Assembly (NCBI GenBank): GCA_963738325.1
Contig: CAVTWD010000009.1
Coordinates: forward strand, 744,001 to 808,000
DNA length: 64,000 bases
Source of the DNA: CAVTWD01 sp963738325
Lineage (GTDB): Bacteria; Actinomycetota; Acidimicrobiia; Acidimicrobiales; Ilumatobacteraceae
Direction of reading: 5' to 3'
In this document: in pieces, positions 8,937 to 17,592 of the stretch
Position numbering within the stretch: position 1 is the stretch's first letter
Layout: the number at the start of each line of letters is the position of its first letter
The notes under the pieces: generated by a model
The model's database searches: none
What the model was told of the DNA's origin: nothing
Seen by the model: the letters and a program-made list of their open reading frames with translations, nothing else
Translations under genes and position numbers: made by a program

Positions 8937-9104
8937 TCAGCTGCCGGCGACGAAGGCTACGACCATGTAGGCGGCGTGCCGATCGAAGTTCTCTCGTCGC
9001 CGGTCGTAGATCGTCGTCGTTCGTGGTTCGGCTTGCCGGGCGGCGATCTGGACGTCTCGCAACGGCACCCCGGCGTCGAGGGCGGCCAGGATGAACCCGG
9101 CCCG
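8937..9104 (-). pseudogene. Remnant of a tyrosine recombinase (phage-type integrase), C-terminal end only
   Basis: The leftward frame reads RAGFILAALDAGVPLRDVQ, then ARQAEPRTTTIYDRRREN, then FDRHAAYMVVAFVAG and a stop. This is the usual C-terminus of actinobacterial integrases (pattern AALDAGVPLRDVQ...HADPRTTMRYDR...DRHATY), including the catalytic tyrosine in IYDRR. Everything upstream, including the Arg and His residues of the catalytic box, is missing: at about 9104 the sequence switches to an unrelated phosphatase gene on the other strand. The remnant supports the view that the tRNA-Pro segment was once an integrated element. Confidence 0.75.
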
Positions 9105-10433
9105 CAGAACGGCACGCTGTTCTCGAACAGCCATACGCCGTTGATTGCCCACACCGCCGAGATGCCGATCAGCAACTCGTACCGCACCTACAACCCGGAC
9201 GGCAGCACCAACGGGCCTGGTTCGTTCGTCTACTGGACCAACCCCAACAACGACGGCGGCCACGACACCAAGCAGGCCATGATCTACTCCGACAGCGTTC
9301 CGGCCGTGGCCACCACGACCAACGTCACAACGCCGGCTCCATGGGTGCCCTGGACGCGCGCCGGTCGCAACGTGGGTGACGTCTCGACCGCCAACATGGT
9401 GCTCGAAACGCCGGCTTCGACATCCCGAAGGTCTTCGGGCCGTCGTCGCCGGAGACGGCCCAGCTCAACGCCGACCCCGGCTCGTTCAAGGACACCGAGG
9501 TCGCTGACTACCTCGGCCTCGCCGTGCACTGCGCCCAGGGCGACGCCCTGTGCGCCAACGCGCAGGCCGTCAAGTTCGGCCAGACGACGCCCTCGCCCTC
9601 GGCCGTCACAGATGCGCTGCTGGACGAGCCCGGCGGCTACACCGGCTACCAGGCGCTCTTCGGGCACCGGTACATCGCGCCGCTGCTCGGTGCGGGCCAA
9701 CCGAACCTAATCCGCAACGGGTCCGCGGTCACGAAGGCAGCCGGCAACCTGGTGGGCCTCGACGGCAGCCAGCTGAACGGTGCCTTCTTGAACGACCACC
9801 CGGGGTTCCCAGGCTTCGGCCCGATCGTGGCCACCCAAACCCTCGCCTACACGGCCGACATGCTCGAGTCGGGGGTGCCGGTCGTGTACGGGTACATCGG
9901 CGATCTCCACGAGCGCAAGGCGGGGCAGTCGGGCTGCACGACGACGACCGCCACCGGAGCCGGTTTCGCACTCGGTCTGGGGGACAACTGCTTCATACAG
10001 ACGGCGAAGGCCTATGACGACGCCTTCGCCAAGTTCTTCGATCGCCTGGCCCAGGGCGGGATGACCCCCGCCACTACGATGTTCGTCTTCAGCGCCGAGG
10101 AGAATGACCAATTCTCCGGAGCTAACGTCGGCCGGGCCATCCAGCCGACGCCGGCCGGCTGCGACGACGTCACCACGCCGTGCGCGTACGGGCCCGGTCA
10201 GATCGGCGAGATCAACACGAACCTGAACGGACTGCTGGCGGCTCAAAAGGGTGACACCACGGCCTTCACGGTCGAGCCTCAGGGTGCGGTCGTCTACATC
10301 AACGGCCAGACCGCCGCCGACGACCCCACCACCAGGCAGTTCGAGCGCAACATCGGTTCGCTCACCGCTCCCAGTAACCCGTACTCGGGCGTGGCCAACG
10401 AGCCGATCGCGGCTGGTCGGGAAGGGGGGATTT
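9105..10433 (+). pseudogene. Truncated secreted phosphatase-superfamily (alkaline phosphatase-like) gene
   Basis: The reading starts mid-domain with NGTLFSNSHTPLIAHTAEMP and continues through NSYRTYNPDGS, FVYWTNPNNDGGHDT and APWVPWTRAGRNVGDVSTAN. After a frame shift near 9410 it continues with GFDIPKVFGPSSPETAQL, HPGFPGFGPIVATQTLAYTA, VYGYIGDLHE and TMFVFSAEENDQF. This is the pattern of large actinobacterial exported proteins of the alkaline-phosphatase/phosphodiesterase superfamily. The signal peptide and first metal-site region are missing, and the C-terminus stops where the tRNA-Pro gene begins. Both ends therefore coincide with junctions and the gene is non-functional as read. Confidence 0.72.
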
Positions 10434-10491
10434 GAACCCCCGACCTCAGCGTCCCGAACGCTGCGCGCTAACCAAGCTGCGCTACTTCCCG
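10418..10491 (-). tRNA. tRNA-Pro (anticodon CGG)
   Basis: The complement folds as a complete 74-nt cloverleaf: acceptor CGGGAAG/CTTCCCG, a D-arm with AGCTTGGTTAGCGC, anticodon stem CAGCG/CGCTG around the loop TTCGGGA (anticodon CGG), and a T-arm GGGGG-TTCAAAT-CCCCC. CCA is not encoded. Its 3' end is duplicated at 7854-7875, marking it as an integration target. Confidence 0.95.
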
Positions 10492-10519
10492 TAAGCACCG
10501 ACAATCTAGCCCGTCGTCC

Positions 10520-11002
10520 TCACGGGGCCGTCGTGTCACCCGGAACGGTGGCTTGGGCCACGGCGAGATCAGGCTCGGGTGCGGGCACCATGGGCGTCAC
10601 CGGCGTCGGGCTCGGCTCGCCCTCGCGTGGCGCCCCGCCCGCCAGGATCGACGCCGCCGCTCGCCGCAGCCGCAACGAGTCGAGCGGCTTGATCAGCCAT
10701 CCCTCGGCTGCGGAGCGACTGGCGAGGAACACGTCGGCTCGGCGGTCGAGCAGCATGAGCACGCGGACATGCGGGAGGCGGCCCACACTCTCCTGCAGCC
10801 GCAGCTCCATGGTCACGGCCATGGCTCCCATCGTGCCGATCTGAAGGTCGAGCACGGCGAGGTCGGGGGGATCGGCGCGGACCGCAGGCGCGACGGCATG
10901 GCCCGAGCGGCACACCGTGAAGCGCGTGTCGGACCCTCCGAGCGCGGACTCGACATCGGCCAGGATCCAGTCGGCATCCGTTGCCACCATGTAGTGCGGC
11001 AT
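10520..11002 (-). CDS. Response-regulator receiver-domain protein without an evident output domain
   Basis: This is a 160-residue protein. It opens with MVATDADWILADVESAL (acidic DxD pocket), has the phosphoacceptor strand PPDLAVLDLQIGTMGAM and ends the receiver with the lysine motif EGWLIKPLDSLRLRRA. A Pro/Ala-rich tail follows and no DNA-binding or enzymatic output domain is present. It probably works as a stand-alone receiver that signals by protein contact. It is leftward, directly behind the leftward ATPase pair, with a short gap. Confidence 0.78.
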   Translation of the reverse strand: MPHYMVATDADWILADVESALGGSDTRFTVCRSGHAVAPAVRADPPDLAVLDLQIGTMGAMAVTMELRLQESVGRLPHVRVLMLLDRRADVFLASRSAAEGWLIKPLDSLRLRRAAASILAGGAPREGEPSPTPVTPMVPAPEPDLAVAQATVPGDTTAP

Positions 11003-11044
11003 CGGCGGCGACGTTACCGCTCCGCCGTGCCATCCATCGCGTGC

Positions 11045-12142
11045 TCAGTGCTCGCCCGCGAACAGATGAGCACCGACCTCGGCCAGACCATCGAGGTCGT
11101 GCACATCGGAGCGAAGGACCGGCACCGAAATCAGCGGCGCGGGAGCCACTTGCGCGGCCAATCCGCCGAGGACGCTCGTCTCGTGCTCGGCGACCTGGCG
11201 GAAGTCGGCGAGGTTGGCCCAAAGGGTTCCCAGAGCGGTGCCGTGGTAGCGGACGGCCTCTTCGCGCGCCTGCCGAGCCGAGCCTCGCCCGAAGTGGGGG
11301 TGGACCCGATTGATGACGAGGGCGGCGATCCCGATCCCGTTCTCGGCCAGCTTGGCGGCGAAGTACGACGCCTCGTCGACCGTGTCGCGCCGGGGCGAAG
11401 CGACGAGCACGTACACCGTGTCCGGCGCAGTCAACAACTCCACCACCTGATGAGCCCGCTCGCGGAAGCCCTGCTCCATCCCGTCGAAGGCTTGGAAGAA
11501 GGCGATCGCGTCGTTGATCACCTCGCTCCCCACCACCTTCGAGACGGTGCGGAGAAACGCTTGGGCGGCCACATTGAGGGCGCGCAGGTAGGCGCGGGTG
11601 GGCGCCATCAGCAGCCGGTAGAGGCGGTGATCGAGGAAACGGTTCAGGCGGGCCGGCGCGTCGAGGAAGTCGAGAGCGTTGCGGGTCGGTGGGGTGTCGA
11701 CCACGACGAGGTCGTAATGCGAGTCGTGATGGAGCTCGTAGAGCTTCTCGGCCGCCATGTACTCCTGCGTGCCGGACAGCGCGCCGGACATGTTGCGATA
11801 GAAGCGGTTGGTGAGGATGCGCGCCGCCTGATCGGGGTCGGCCGAGTACTTGACGACGAGCTCGTCGAAGGTCGTCTTCGTGTCGAGCATCGTTGCCCAC
11901 AGTTCGCCGGCCCATGGCCCGCGGATGCGCCGCGGCTCATTCGTGAGACCGCCGGCCAGACCGAGCGCGTCGGCAAGCCGCTTGGCCGGGTCGATGGTCA
12001 CGACGCACGCGTTGCGACCCTGGCGGGCGCCCTCCACGGCGATCGCGGCGGCGGTCGTGGTCTTCCCCACGCCCCCCGAACCCGAGCAGATGATGATCGA
12101 CCGCTCGGCGACGAGGCGCCCGAGCGGCGCGGCGGTGGTCAC
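11045..12142 (-). CDS. ArsA/GET3-like ATPase, second of a pair (Rv3680/BagB-like)
   Basis: The 365-residue protein has a Walker A/deviant P-loop (IIICSGSGGVGKTTTAAAIA), a switch II DTPPTRNALDFLDAP and an adenine-pocket region VLVASPRRDTVDEASYFA. It belongs to the SIMIBI class. In mycobacteria a matching pair (Rv3679-Rv3680) forms a heteromeric ATPase complex linked to resistance to toxic compounds. The two genes here are adjacent, in the same direction and same order. The GTG at 12140-12142 is preferred since it follows the upstream gene by 16 bases and begins just ahead of the first strand. Confidence 0.85.
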   Translation of the reverse strand: MTTAAPLGRLVAERSIIICSGSGGVGKTTTAAAIAVEGARQGRNACVVTIDPAKRLADALGLAGGLTNEPRRIRGPWAGELWATMLDTKTTFDELVVKYSADPDQAARILTNRFYRNMSGALSGTQEYMAAEKLYELHHDSHYDLVVVDTPPTRNALDFLDAPARLNRFLDHRLYRLLMAPTRAYLRALNVAAQAFLRTVSKVVGSEVINDAIAFFQAFDGMEQGFRERAHQVVELLTAPDTVYVLVASPRRDTVDEASYFAAKLAENGIGIAALVINRVHPHFGRGSARQAREEAVRYHGTALGTLWANLADFRQVAEHETSVLGGLAAQVAPAPLISVPVLRSDVHDLDGLAEVGAHLFAGEH

Positions 12143-12158
12143 GTCGGCGCCCGGGCTG

Positions 12159-13127
12159 TCACGCGGGGAGGGCCTCGAGTCCGCGGAGCAGGTCTCGGGC
12201 CAGCCGATCGATCTCATCGGGGCCGAGCCCGGCAGTGAACAAGAACGGCAGTTGGATGGTGGGGAGCGGGAGCCGTTCGGCCAGCCGCGTCTCCTCGGCG
12301 ACTTGGAGGGTGGTGCGGTCGAGGCGGAACGAGGCGGCCGCGGCGAGGGCGGAGAGATCGTCGGCGTCGACGTGGGAGCCGGCCGCGGCGACGGCGGCCT
12401 CGACCCCACCGTCCAGCGCCGCCGCGAGCCCGTTGGCCGGCGGGTAGGCGGCGTTCACGACGACGAGGGTGAGGCTGAGGCCGACCTTGTCCTCGAGGGC
12501 GTAGGCGGTGTCGATGAGCTCGTTGACGGGAGTCTCCTCGGGAAGGGTCACGAGCACGACCTGCGTGCGGGACGGGTCCGAGAGCATCTCGAGCACATCG
12601 CGGGCCTGGGAGTTGATCGGGCCGACCGAGACGGCGTCGACCAGTCCCGCGGCCGACTGCAAGAAGGTGATGGCGTGGCCGGCGGCGGGTGCATCGAGGA
12701 TCACCAGATCGGCGACGTTGTTGCGCTCGAGCTGCTTGACCTTGCCGAGTACCAGGATGTCGTCGATCCCGGGTGCGGCGGTGGCGACCACGTCGAGCAT
12801 GCCGCCCCGCACGAGCCGGCTCCCGAGGCGGCGGAGCCCGTGCTCGTTCAGGTACTCGTAGAGCGCCAAGTCTGGTGAGAGCGTGCGGGCCCGGATCTCG
12901 CCGGTGCCCGCCGGACCCATCCCGGTGGCCAACGTCAGCTCGTCGTAGCCCAGCTCACCGCCGCCGCCGAGCATCAGGCCCAGACCGCTCTTGCCCTCGA
13001 TCTCGATCACGAGCGTGCGTAGCCCTGTCCCCGCTGCCGCGGTGGCCAGCGTGGCCGTTACGGTGGTCTTGCCAACGCCGCCCTTCCCGGCGACGATGAT
13101 GAGCCGGGTAGCGGCGAAGAACTGCAT
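12159..13127 (-). CDS. ArsA/GET3-like ATPase, first of a pair (Rv3679/BagA-like)
   Basis: The 322-residue protein begins MQFFAATRLIIVAGKGGVGKTT, which places the deviant Walker A in the first 25 residues. It continues with RTLVIEIEGKSGLGLMLG, a LVILDAPAAGHAITFLQSA switch segment and VVLVTLPEETPVNELIDTA. It is the upstream partner of the ATPase at 11045-12142. It starts at the ATG at 13125-13127, close to the divergent nfeD-like gene at 13158, so both promoters share a gap of about 30 bases. Confidence 0.85.
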   Translation of the reverse strand: MQFFAATRLIIVAGKGGVGKTTVTATLATAAAGTGLRTLVIEIEGKSGLGLMLGGGGELGYDELTLATGMGPAGTGEIRARTLSPDLALYEYLNEHGLRRLGSRLVRGGMLDVVATAAPGIDDILVLGKVKQLERNNVADLVILDAPAAGHAITFLQSAAGLVDAVSVGPINSQARDVLEMLSDPSRTQVVLVTLPEETPVNELIDTAYALEDKVGLSLTLVVVNAAYPPANGLAAALDGGVEAAVAAAGSHVDADDLSALAAAASFRLDRTTLQVAEETRLAERLPLPTIQLPFLFTAGLGPDEIDRLARDLLRGLEALPA

Positions 13128-13157
13128 CGGATCCACGGTCCCCCTCGGAGGCACGTC

Positions 13158-14505
13158 GTGCGCAGACTAGCCATCGCCTTCGCTGGCCTCGCCCTGTTGG
13201 GAGGGGCCGGCGTCCTGGTCGGCGGGGCGACGGCTGGCGCGGAGCAGACCCCTTCGTCGGCTCCCGCCCTCGACGTGATCGAAGTCACGGGCCTGCTCGA
13301 CCAGGTCCAGGTCGACAACACCATGCGCGCCATCGACCGGGCCGAGCGACGCGGATCGCAGGCGCTCGTGATCCAGATGAACACCCCCGGAGCGACCGTG
13401 TCCGATGCGACGGTGCAGGAACTGGCGCAGCGCATTCACGACTCGAAGGTCGCGGTGGGGATCTGGGTCGGCCCGAGCGGCGCTCGCGGCGTACGGCACC
13501 GCCGGGCAATTGCTCGGCGCGGCCGCGGTCACGGGGGTGTCGCCGGGAAGCCGCATCGGGCGCTTCGGGGAACCGCTCACCGTCGGAGGAGTCCCGCTCT
13601 CGTTCGGTTCGGCCGACGCCCTCCTGCGGACGGGCACGCTCGGGGCCGACGACGCGCTCGCCCGGGGAGCGCTCAAGCCGGGGGTGGACGACACCGGGAC
13701 GCCGACGCTCGGCGACTTCGTCGTCGTGCTGAACGGCGTGTCGTACCGGGGGACGACGCTCCAAACGGCCGAGGTCGTCCAGCAGGGCGATCAACTCAAG
13801 CGCCGCACCATCGCCCCGACGCGCTTCTACAAGCTCGACCTGCTGCCCCGCTTGATGCACACCGTCGCCAGCCCCGAGGTGGGCTACCTCCTCCTAGCCA
13901 TCGGGCTCTCGTTGCTGGTGTTCGAGTTCTTCACCGCCGGCATCGGCGTCGCCGGACTGGTCGGTGCCGGGTGCCTCGTGCTGGGCTGCTATGGCGTGGT
14001 GGCCCTGCCCAATCGACCCTGGGCACTGGCGCTGCTGATCGCCTCGTTCCTCGCCTTCGCGGTCGACGTCCAGGCCGGGGTACCTCGCTTCTGGACCGGC
14101 GCCGGCACCGTGGCCTTCCTCGTCGGCTCGTGGTTCCTGTACACGACCTACCGGATGGGATGGCTGGCGTTGGCCGTGGGGATCGTGGGTGTGCTGCTCG
14201 CCTTCATCAGCGGCATGCCGGCCATGGTCCGCACCCGCTTCGCCACCCCGACCGTGGGCCGGGAATGGATGGTCGGGGAGGTGGGGGAGGCGGCTATCGC
14301 CGTCGACCCTGAGGGCGTCGTGGTGGTGAACGGCGCGCAGTGGCGGGCGCGGACCAATCGGGCCACGCCGATACCTCGGGGCGGACGTATCCGGGTGGTC
14401 GCCATCGACGGCGTCACCCTCGAAGTCGAGCCCGAGGAGGGGGGTGCGCGGGACTACCGCGAACGCGCCCGGGGCAAGCAAGATGTCGAACCTTCGGGCC
14501 GGTAA
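13158..14505 (+). CDS. NfeD-family membrane protein with ClpP-class-like N-terminal domain (one frame break)
   Basis: A signal-like N-terminus (MRRLAIAFAGLALLGGAGVL) precedes a ClpP/crotonase-type domain with DVIEVTGLLDQVQVDN and VIQMNTPGATVSD. Four or more transmembrane helices follow (around LLLAIGLSLLVFEFFTAGIG and VAFLVGSWFLYTTYRMGWLA), then an OB-fold NfeD tail (TVGREWMVGEVGEAAIAVDP). After one surplus base near 13484 the frame changes and the protein continues with AAYGTAGQLLGAA. In the membrane-bound serine peptidases of this family this spot reads SAG, with the serine catalytic; here it is TAG. Family members partner with stomatin-like proteins, and none is adjacent. Confidence 0.82.
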
Positions 14506-14600
14506 CACGGAATCGGCATTTCTGCAGCTAAACCAGGCTCTGACGGTTGCCGTCGGACCCCCTTCGGCTCTATCGTCCCTGCTGGGAAGGGGGTTTCCCC

Positions 14601-14864
14601 GTGTCATCCGTGCGACATGAAGATGCGTGGCAGCCTCGGGCCGCTTGCCGGGGGCCGCATGCGAGCGTGTTCTTCCCTCCCGCGCAGTTCGAGCGCAAGG
14701 AGGACAAGTTGGCCCGCGAGCTCCGGGCCAAGGAGATCTGCGCGAGCTGCCCCGTCAAACACCCCTGTCTTGCCTACGCACTCCGGATTCGCGAGCCCCA
14801 CGGGATCTGGGGCGGGCTCAACGAGCTCGAGCGAAAGCAGTTGTTGGCGCAACGAGGTGGTTGA
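14601..14864 (+). CDS. WhiB-family iron-sulfur transcription factor
   Basis: This is an 87-residue WhiB-like protein. The four cluster-ligating cysteines are in RAACRGP and in CASCPVKHPC (C-x2-C-x5-C). The family turn GIWGGL follows, then a basic C-terminus. WhiB proteins bind a [4Fe-4S] cluster and the principal sigma factor, and occur only in actinobacteria and their phages. The GTG start at 14601 has GGGAAGGGGG nine bases upstream. The gene overlaps the following hydrolase by a few bases. Confidence 0.93.
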   Translation: MSSVRHEDAWQPRAACRGPHASVFFPPAQFERKEDKLARELRAKEICASCPVKHPCLAYALRIREPHGIWGGLNELERKQLLAQRGG

Positions 14865-15837
14865 CTCGCGGAGCGACGACCCGACGAAGCCGGCCGACGC
14901 AGATCGAGGTATCGCGTCACCGCCGGTTGTCTGGAAGCGCACGTGGGTGGACGACCGTCCGGCCTTCTACGGCGTGGCCGGTGAGGGCATGCCCGTCGTG
15001 CTGCTCCACGGCTGGGCGCTGGGACATCACTCGTATCGACGGGTCGTGCAGCGCATCGCCTTGCAAGGTGTCCGGGTCTATGCGCCAGCGCTCCCCGGTT
15101 TCGCCGGAACCGCGGAGCTGCCATCGCGCCAGTTCACGATGGCGGGCTATGCGGCCTGGTTCGAGGAGTTCCTCGGGGCAGTAGGGGTCGAAGAGCGGGT
15201 CGTCGTCGTGGGCCATTCCTTCGGAGGAGGCGTGGCCATCCGGGCCGCGCACGACTATCCCAACCTGGTGAGATCGCTCGTGTTGGTCAACTCCATCGGC
15301 GGGTCGTCGTGGAAGCGGGGCCGCACCCTCACCGCGATGGCAGAGCGACCGCTCTGGGACTGGGGTTTGCACTTTCCGGGCGACATCTTCCCCTTCCGCC
15401 AGGCCACGCGCGTGATCCCGGTCATCCTCGAAGACGCCGTGCCGAACCTCATCCGGAATCCCCGCTCGGTGGTGCGGGTCGCCAACCTGGCGAGACGAGC
15501 CGACCTGCGGACCGAGCTCGAGGAGCTCAAACGGCGAGGCGTGCCGGTGACGGTCCTGTGGGGGAACCGCGACGGCATCATCCCTCGCGAGTCGTTCGAA
15601 GCCCTCTGCGTGGCGGCTGGCGCGGAGGGCCGCGTCGTCGACGGCAGCCATTCCTGGCTCCTGGCCGACCCGGACGCCTTCGGCGAGGTCATCACCAACG
15701 ACCTGGCGGTCGCGGCCCTGGCCCGCCAGCTCGAATCCGCGGCGCCGAGGCGGCGTTTCTTCGGCCGTCGTGGCCGCCCGCGCAGCCTGCCCGACCTCGA
15801 AGGCAGCGAGACCACGACCGACGAGGCCGCGGGCTGA
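14857..15837 (+). CDS. Alpha/beta hydrolase
   Basis: The 326-residue protein contains the oxyanion HG motif (VVLLHGWALGHHSY), the nucleophile elbow VVVGHSFGGGVAIRAA, the acid residue in VLWGNRDGIIP and the histidine in DGSHSWLLADPD. All catalytic positions are intact. The GTG at 14857 overlaps the whiB stop by eight bases, which suggests translational coupling. The tail is basic (RRRFFGRRGRPRS). The substrate is unknown; it resembles general esterase/epoxide-hydrolase-type proteins. Confidence 0.85.
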   Translation: MVDSRSDDPTKPADADRGIASPPVVWKRTWVDDRPAFYGVAGEGMPVVLLHGWALGHHSYRRVVQRIALQGVRVYAPALPGFAGTAELPSRQFTMAGYAAWFEEFLGAVGVEERVVVVGHSFGGGVAIRAAHDYPNLVRSLVLVNSIGGSSWKRGRTLTAMAERPLWDWGLHFPGDIFPFRQATRVIPVILEDAVPNLIRNPRSVVRVANLARRADLRTELEELKRRGVPVTVLWGNRDGIIPRESFEALCVAAGAEGRVVDGSHSWLLADPDAFGEVITNDLAVAALARQLESAAPRRRFFGRRGRPRSLPDLEGSETTTDEAAG

Positions 15838-15867
15838 GCATCCGTTCGCGGTGCCCGGCGCAGCGCG

Positions 15868-17592
15868 TCAACCACCGTCGGCCGGGAGGCGGGGGCCGGC
15901 GATACGGCGATCACCACGGCGGCGCGTGATGCCCCGGGCGTCGAGTTCGTTCACCAGCGGGAGGACGAACTTGCGCGAGGCGCCCACCTCGTCGCGCAGT
16001 TCGGCCACGGTGAAGCCCTCCGGATGGCGCCGGATCAACACGGCTGCCGCCCGAGCGGCCCGCTCGACGGCCGACGCCGCGAACCACACGCCGTCACGCT
16101 CCACGACGAGCCCTCGGCGCACGAGGTCGCGCAGCTCCCCGCGGTCCACACCCTCGGGAGGGGGAGGCGTGCAGCCGCCTTCTTCCAACGCGGTGAGGTA
16201 CGGGTTCACCCCGCTCCCGTCGCCGGCCCCCGCGGCCACGACCCGCCCGCCGTCGAGCTCCACTCCGTCGAGCAGCGCAAGGGCGGCTCGCTCGCGTTCG
16301 TCGAGCGCGGCGAGGTCGAGGCCGCGGCGCCCCGCGCCCGCCACCCGCTCGGCGAGATCGGCGAGGAAGCGGCGCAGGACACCAGGGGCCACGACCCAGC
16401 GGCCCACATCGGGGGTCGCCCGCTCGCCGGTGAGAGCTTCCAGCTCGGCGGCTTCCACCCAGCCCCGTTCGGCCACCACTCGCTCGATCGATCGGTCCGG
16501 CCGGGCCTTGGCCGCGGCGAGGACGGGGGCGACGTCGAGCACCTCGCCGCCGCCCACCGTCTCGGCTCGCCCGCTCTCCCGCAGCACGTAGCGGTCGCCC
16601 GGCAGGAGGGGGAGGGCCACCGTGGTGTGGAGGCGGACCGGGATGGTCGACCCCGGCGGGATCGAGGCGGCACCCAGCACCCGGAGGCGCACCGGGAACT
16701 CCCCCGCCCCGATGTAGGCGACGTACGCGCCGGTCCTGGAGACGGGATGGCCGAGCGAGGCCAACGGCGTGAGGGTGGCATCGAAGGTGGACGTCGGGCG
16801 CCACTGCGACGCCCGAACGACGGCGTCGCCGCGGACGACCTCGTTGCGTTCCACCCCCGTGAGGTTCAGCGCCACCCGGTGGCCAGGGCCGATCTCGTCG
16901 TGGTGGCGGCCGAGGCTCTGCAGGCCGCGGACCCGCACGGGCCGCGCCCGAGGCCCGATGGCGAGGTGGTCGCCGACCGCGACCCGACCACCGGCGAGGG
17001 TGCCCGTCACGACGGTTCCGGCGCCCCTGGCGGCGAAGGCCCGATCCACCCAGAGCCGCGGTCGTCCTCGATCGGGAGCTGTCGGCGTGGACGCAAGCAA
17101 CCGGTCGAGGGCGGCCCGCAGCTCGTCGAGCCCCCGGCCGGAGGGGGCGGCGGTGGCCACCACGTCGGCGCGGGCGAGGAAGGACCCGGCCACATGGTCA
17201 GCCAAGTCGAGCTGCGCCAGCTCTCGTTCGTCGTCCTCGAGCAGGTCCACCTTCGTGAGCGCGATCACGCCGTGGGACACCCCGAGGAGCTCGAGGATGC
17301 GCAGGTGCTCCTCCGACTGGGGCTTCCAGCCTTCCGTGGCCGCGACGACGAAGAGGCAGGCGTCGACGGCCCCGACCCCGGCGAGCATGTTCTTGATGAA
17401 CCGCACGTGGCCGGGGACGTCGATGAAGGAGATCCCGCGCCCGGACGCCATGGTGGTGTGGGCGAATCCGAGGTCGATGGTGAGCCCGCGCCGCTTCTCC
17501 TCCGCGAAGCGGTCGGGGTCGGTCCCCGTGAGCGCCAGCACGAGGGAGGACTTCCCGTGGTCGACGTGCCCGGCCGTGGCGACGACGTGCAT
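15868..17592 (-). CDS. selB: Selenocysteine-specific elongation factor SelB
   Basis: The 574-residue GTPase begins MHVVATAGHVDHGKSSLVLA (G1) and contains LTIDLGF (G2), FIDVPGHVRFIKNM (G3) and ALTKVDLL (G4). EF-Tu-like domains II and III follow, then the winged-helix domains specific to SelB that bind the SECIS hairpin (VERAARAAAVLIRRHPEGFT, EVGASRKFVLPLVNELDARG). SelB brings Sec-tRNA to in-frame UGA codons. The ATG overlaps the selA stop codon (ATGA), so the two genes form an operon. No selenoprotein gene, SelD or convincing tRNA-Sec is visible in the window. Confidence 0.95.
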   Translation of the reverse strand: MHVVATAGHVDHGKSSLVLALTGTDPDRFAEEKRRGLTIDLGFAHTTMASGRGISFIDVPGHVRFIKNMLAGVGAVDACLFVVAATEGWKPQSEEHLRILELLGVSHGVIALTKVDLLEDDERELAQLDLADHVAGSFLARADVVATAAPSGRGLDELRAALDRLLASTPTAPDRGRPRLWVDRAFAARGAGTVVTGTLAGGRVAVGDHLAIGPRARPVRVRGLQSLGRHHDEIGPGHRVALNLTGVERNEVVRGDAVVRASQWRPTSTFDATLTPLASLGHPVSRTGAYVAYIGAGEFPVRLRVLGAASIPPGSTIPVRLHTTVALPLLPGDRYVLRESGRAETVGGGEVLDVAPVLAAAKARPDRSIERVVAERGWVEAAELEALTGERATPDVGRWVVAPGVLRRFLADLAERVAGAGRRGLDLAALDERERAALALLDGVELDGGRVVAAGAGDGSGVNPYLTALEEGGCTPPPPEGVDRGELRDLVRRGLVVERDGVWFAASAVERAARAAAVLIRRHPEGFTVAELRDEVGASRKFVLPLVNELDARGITRRRGDRRIAGPRLPADGG

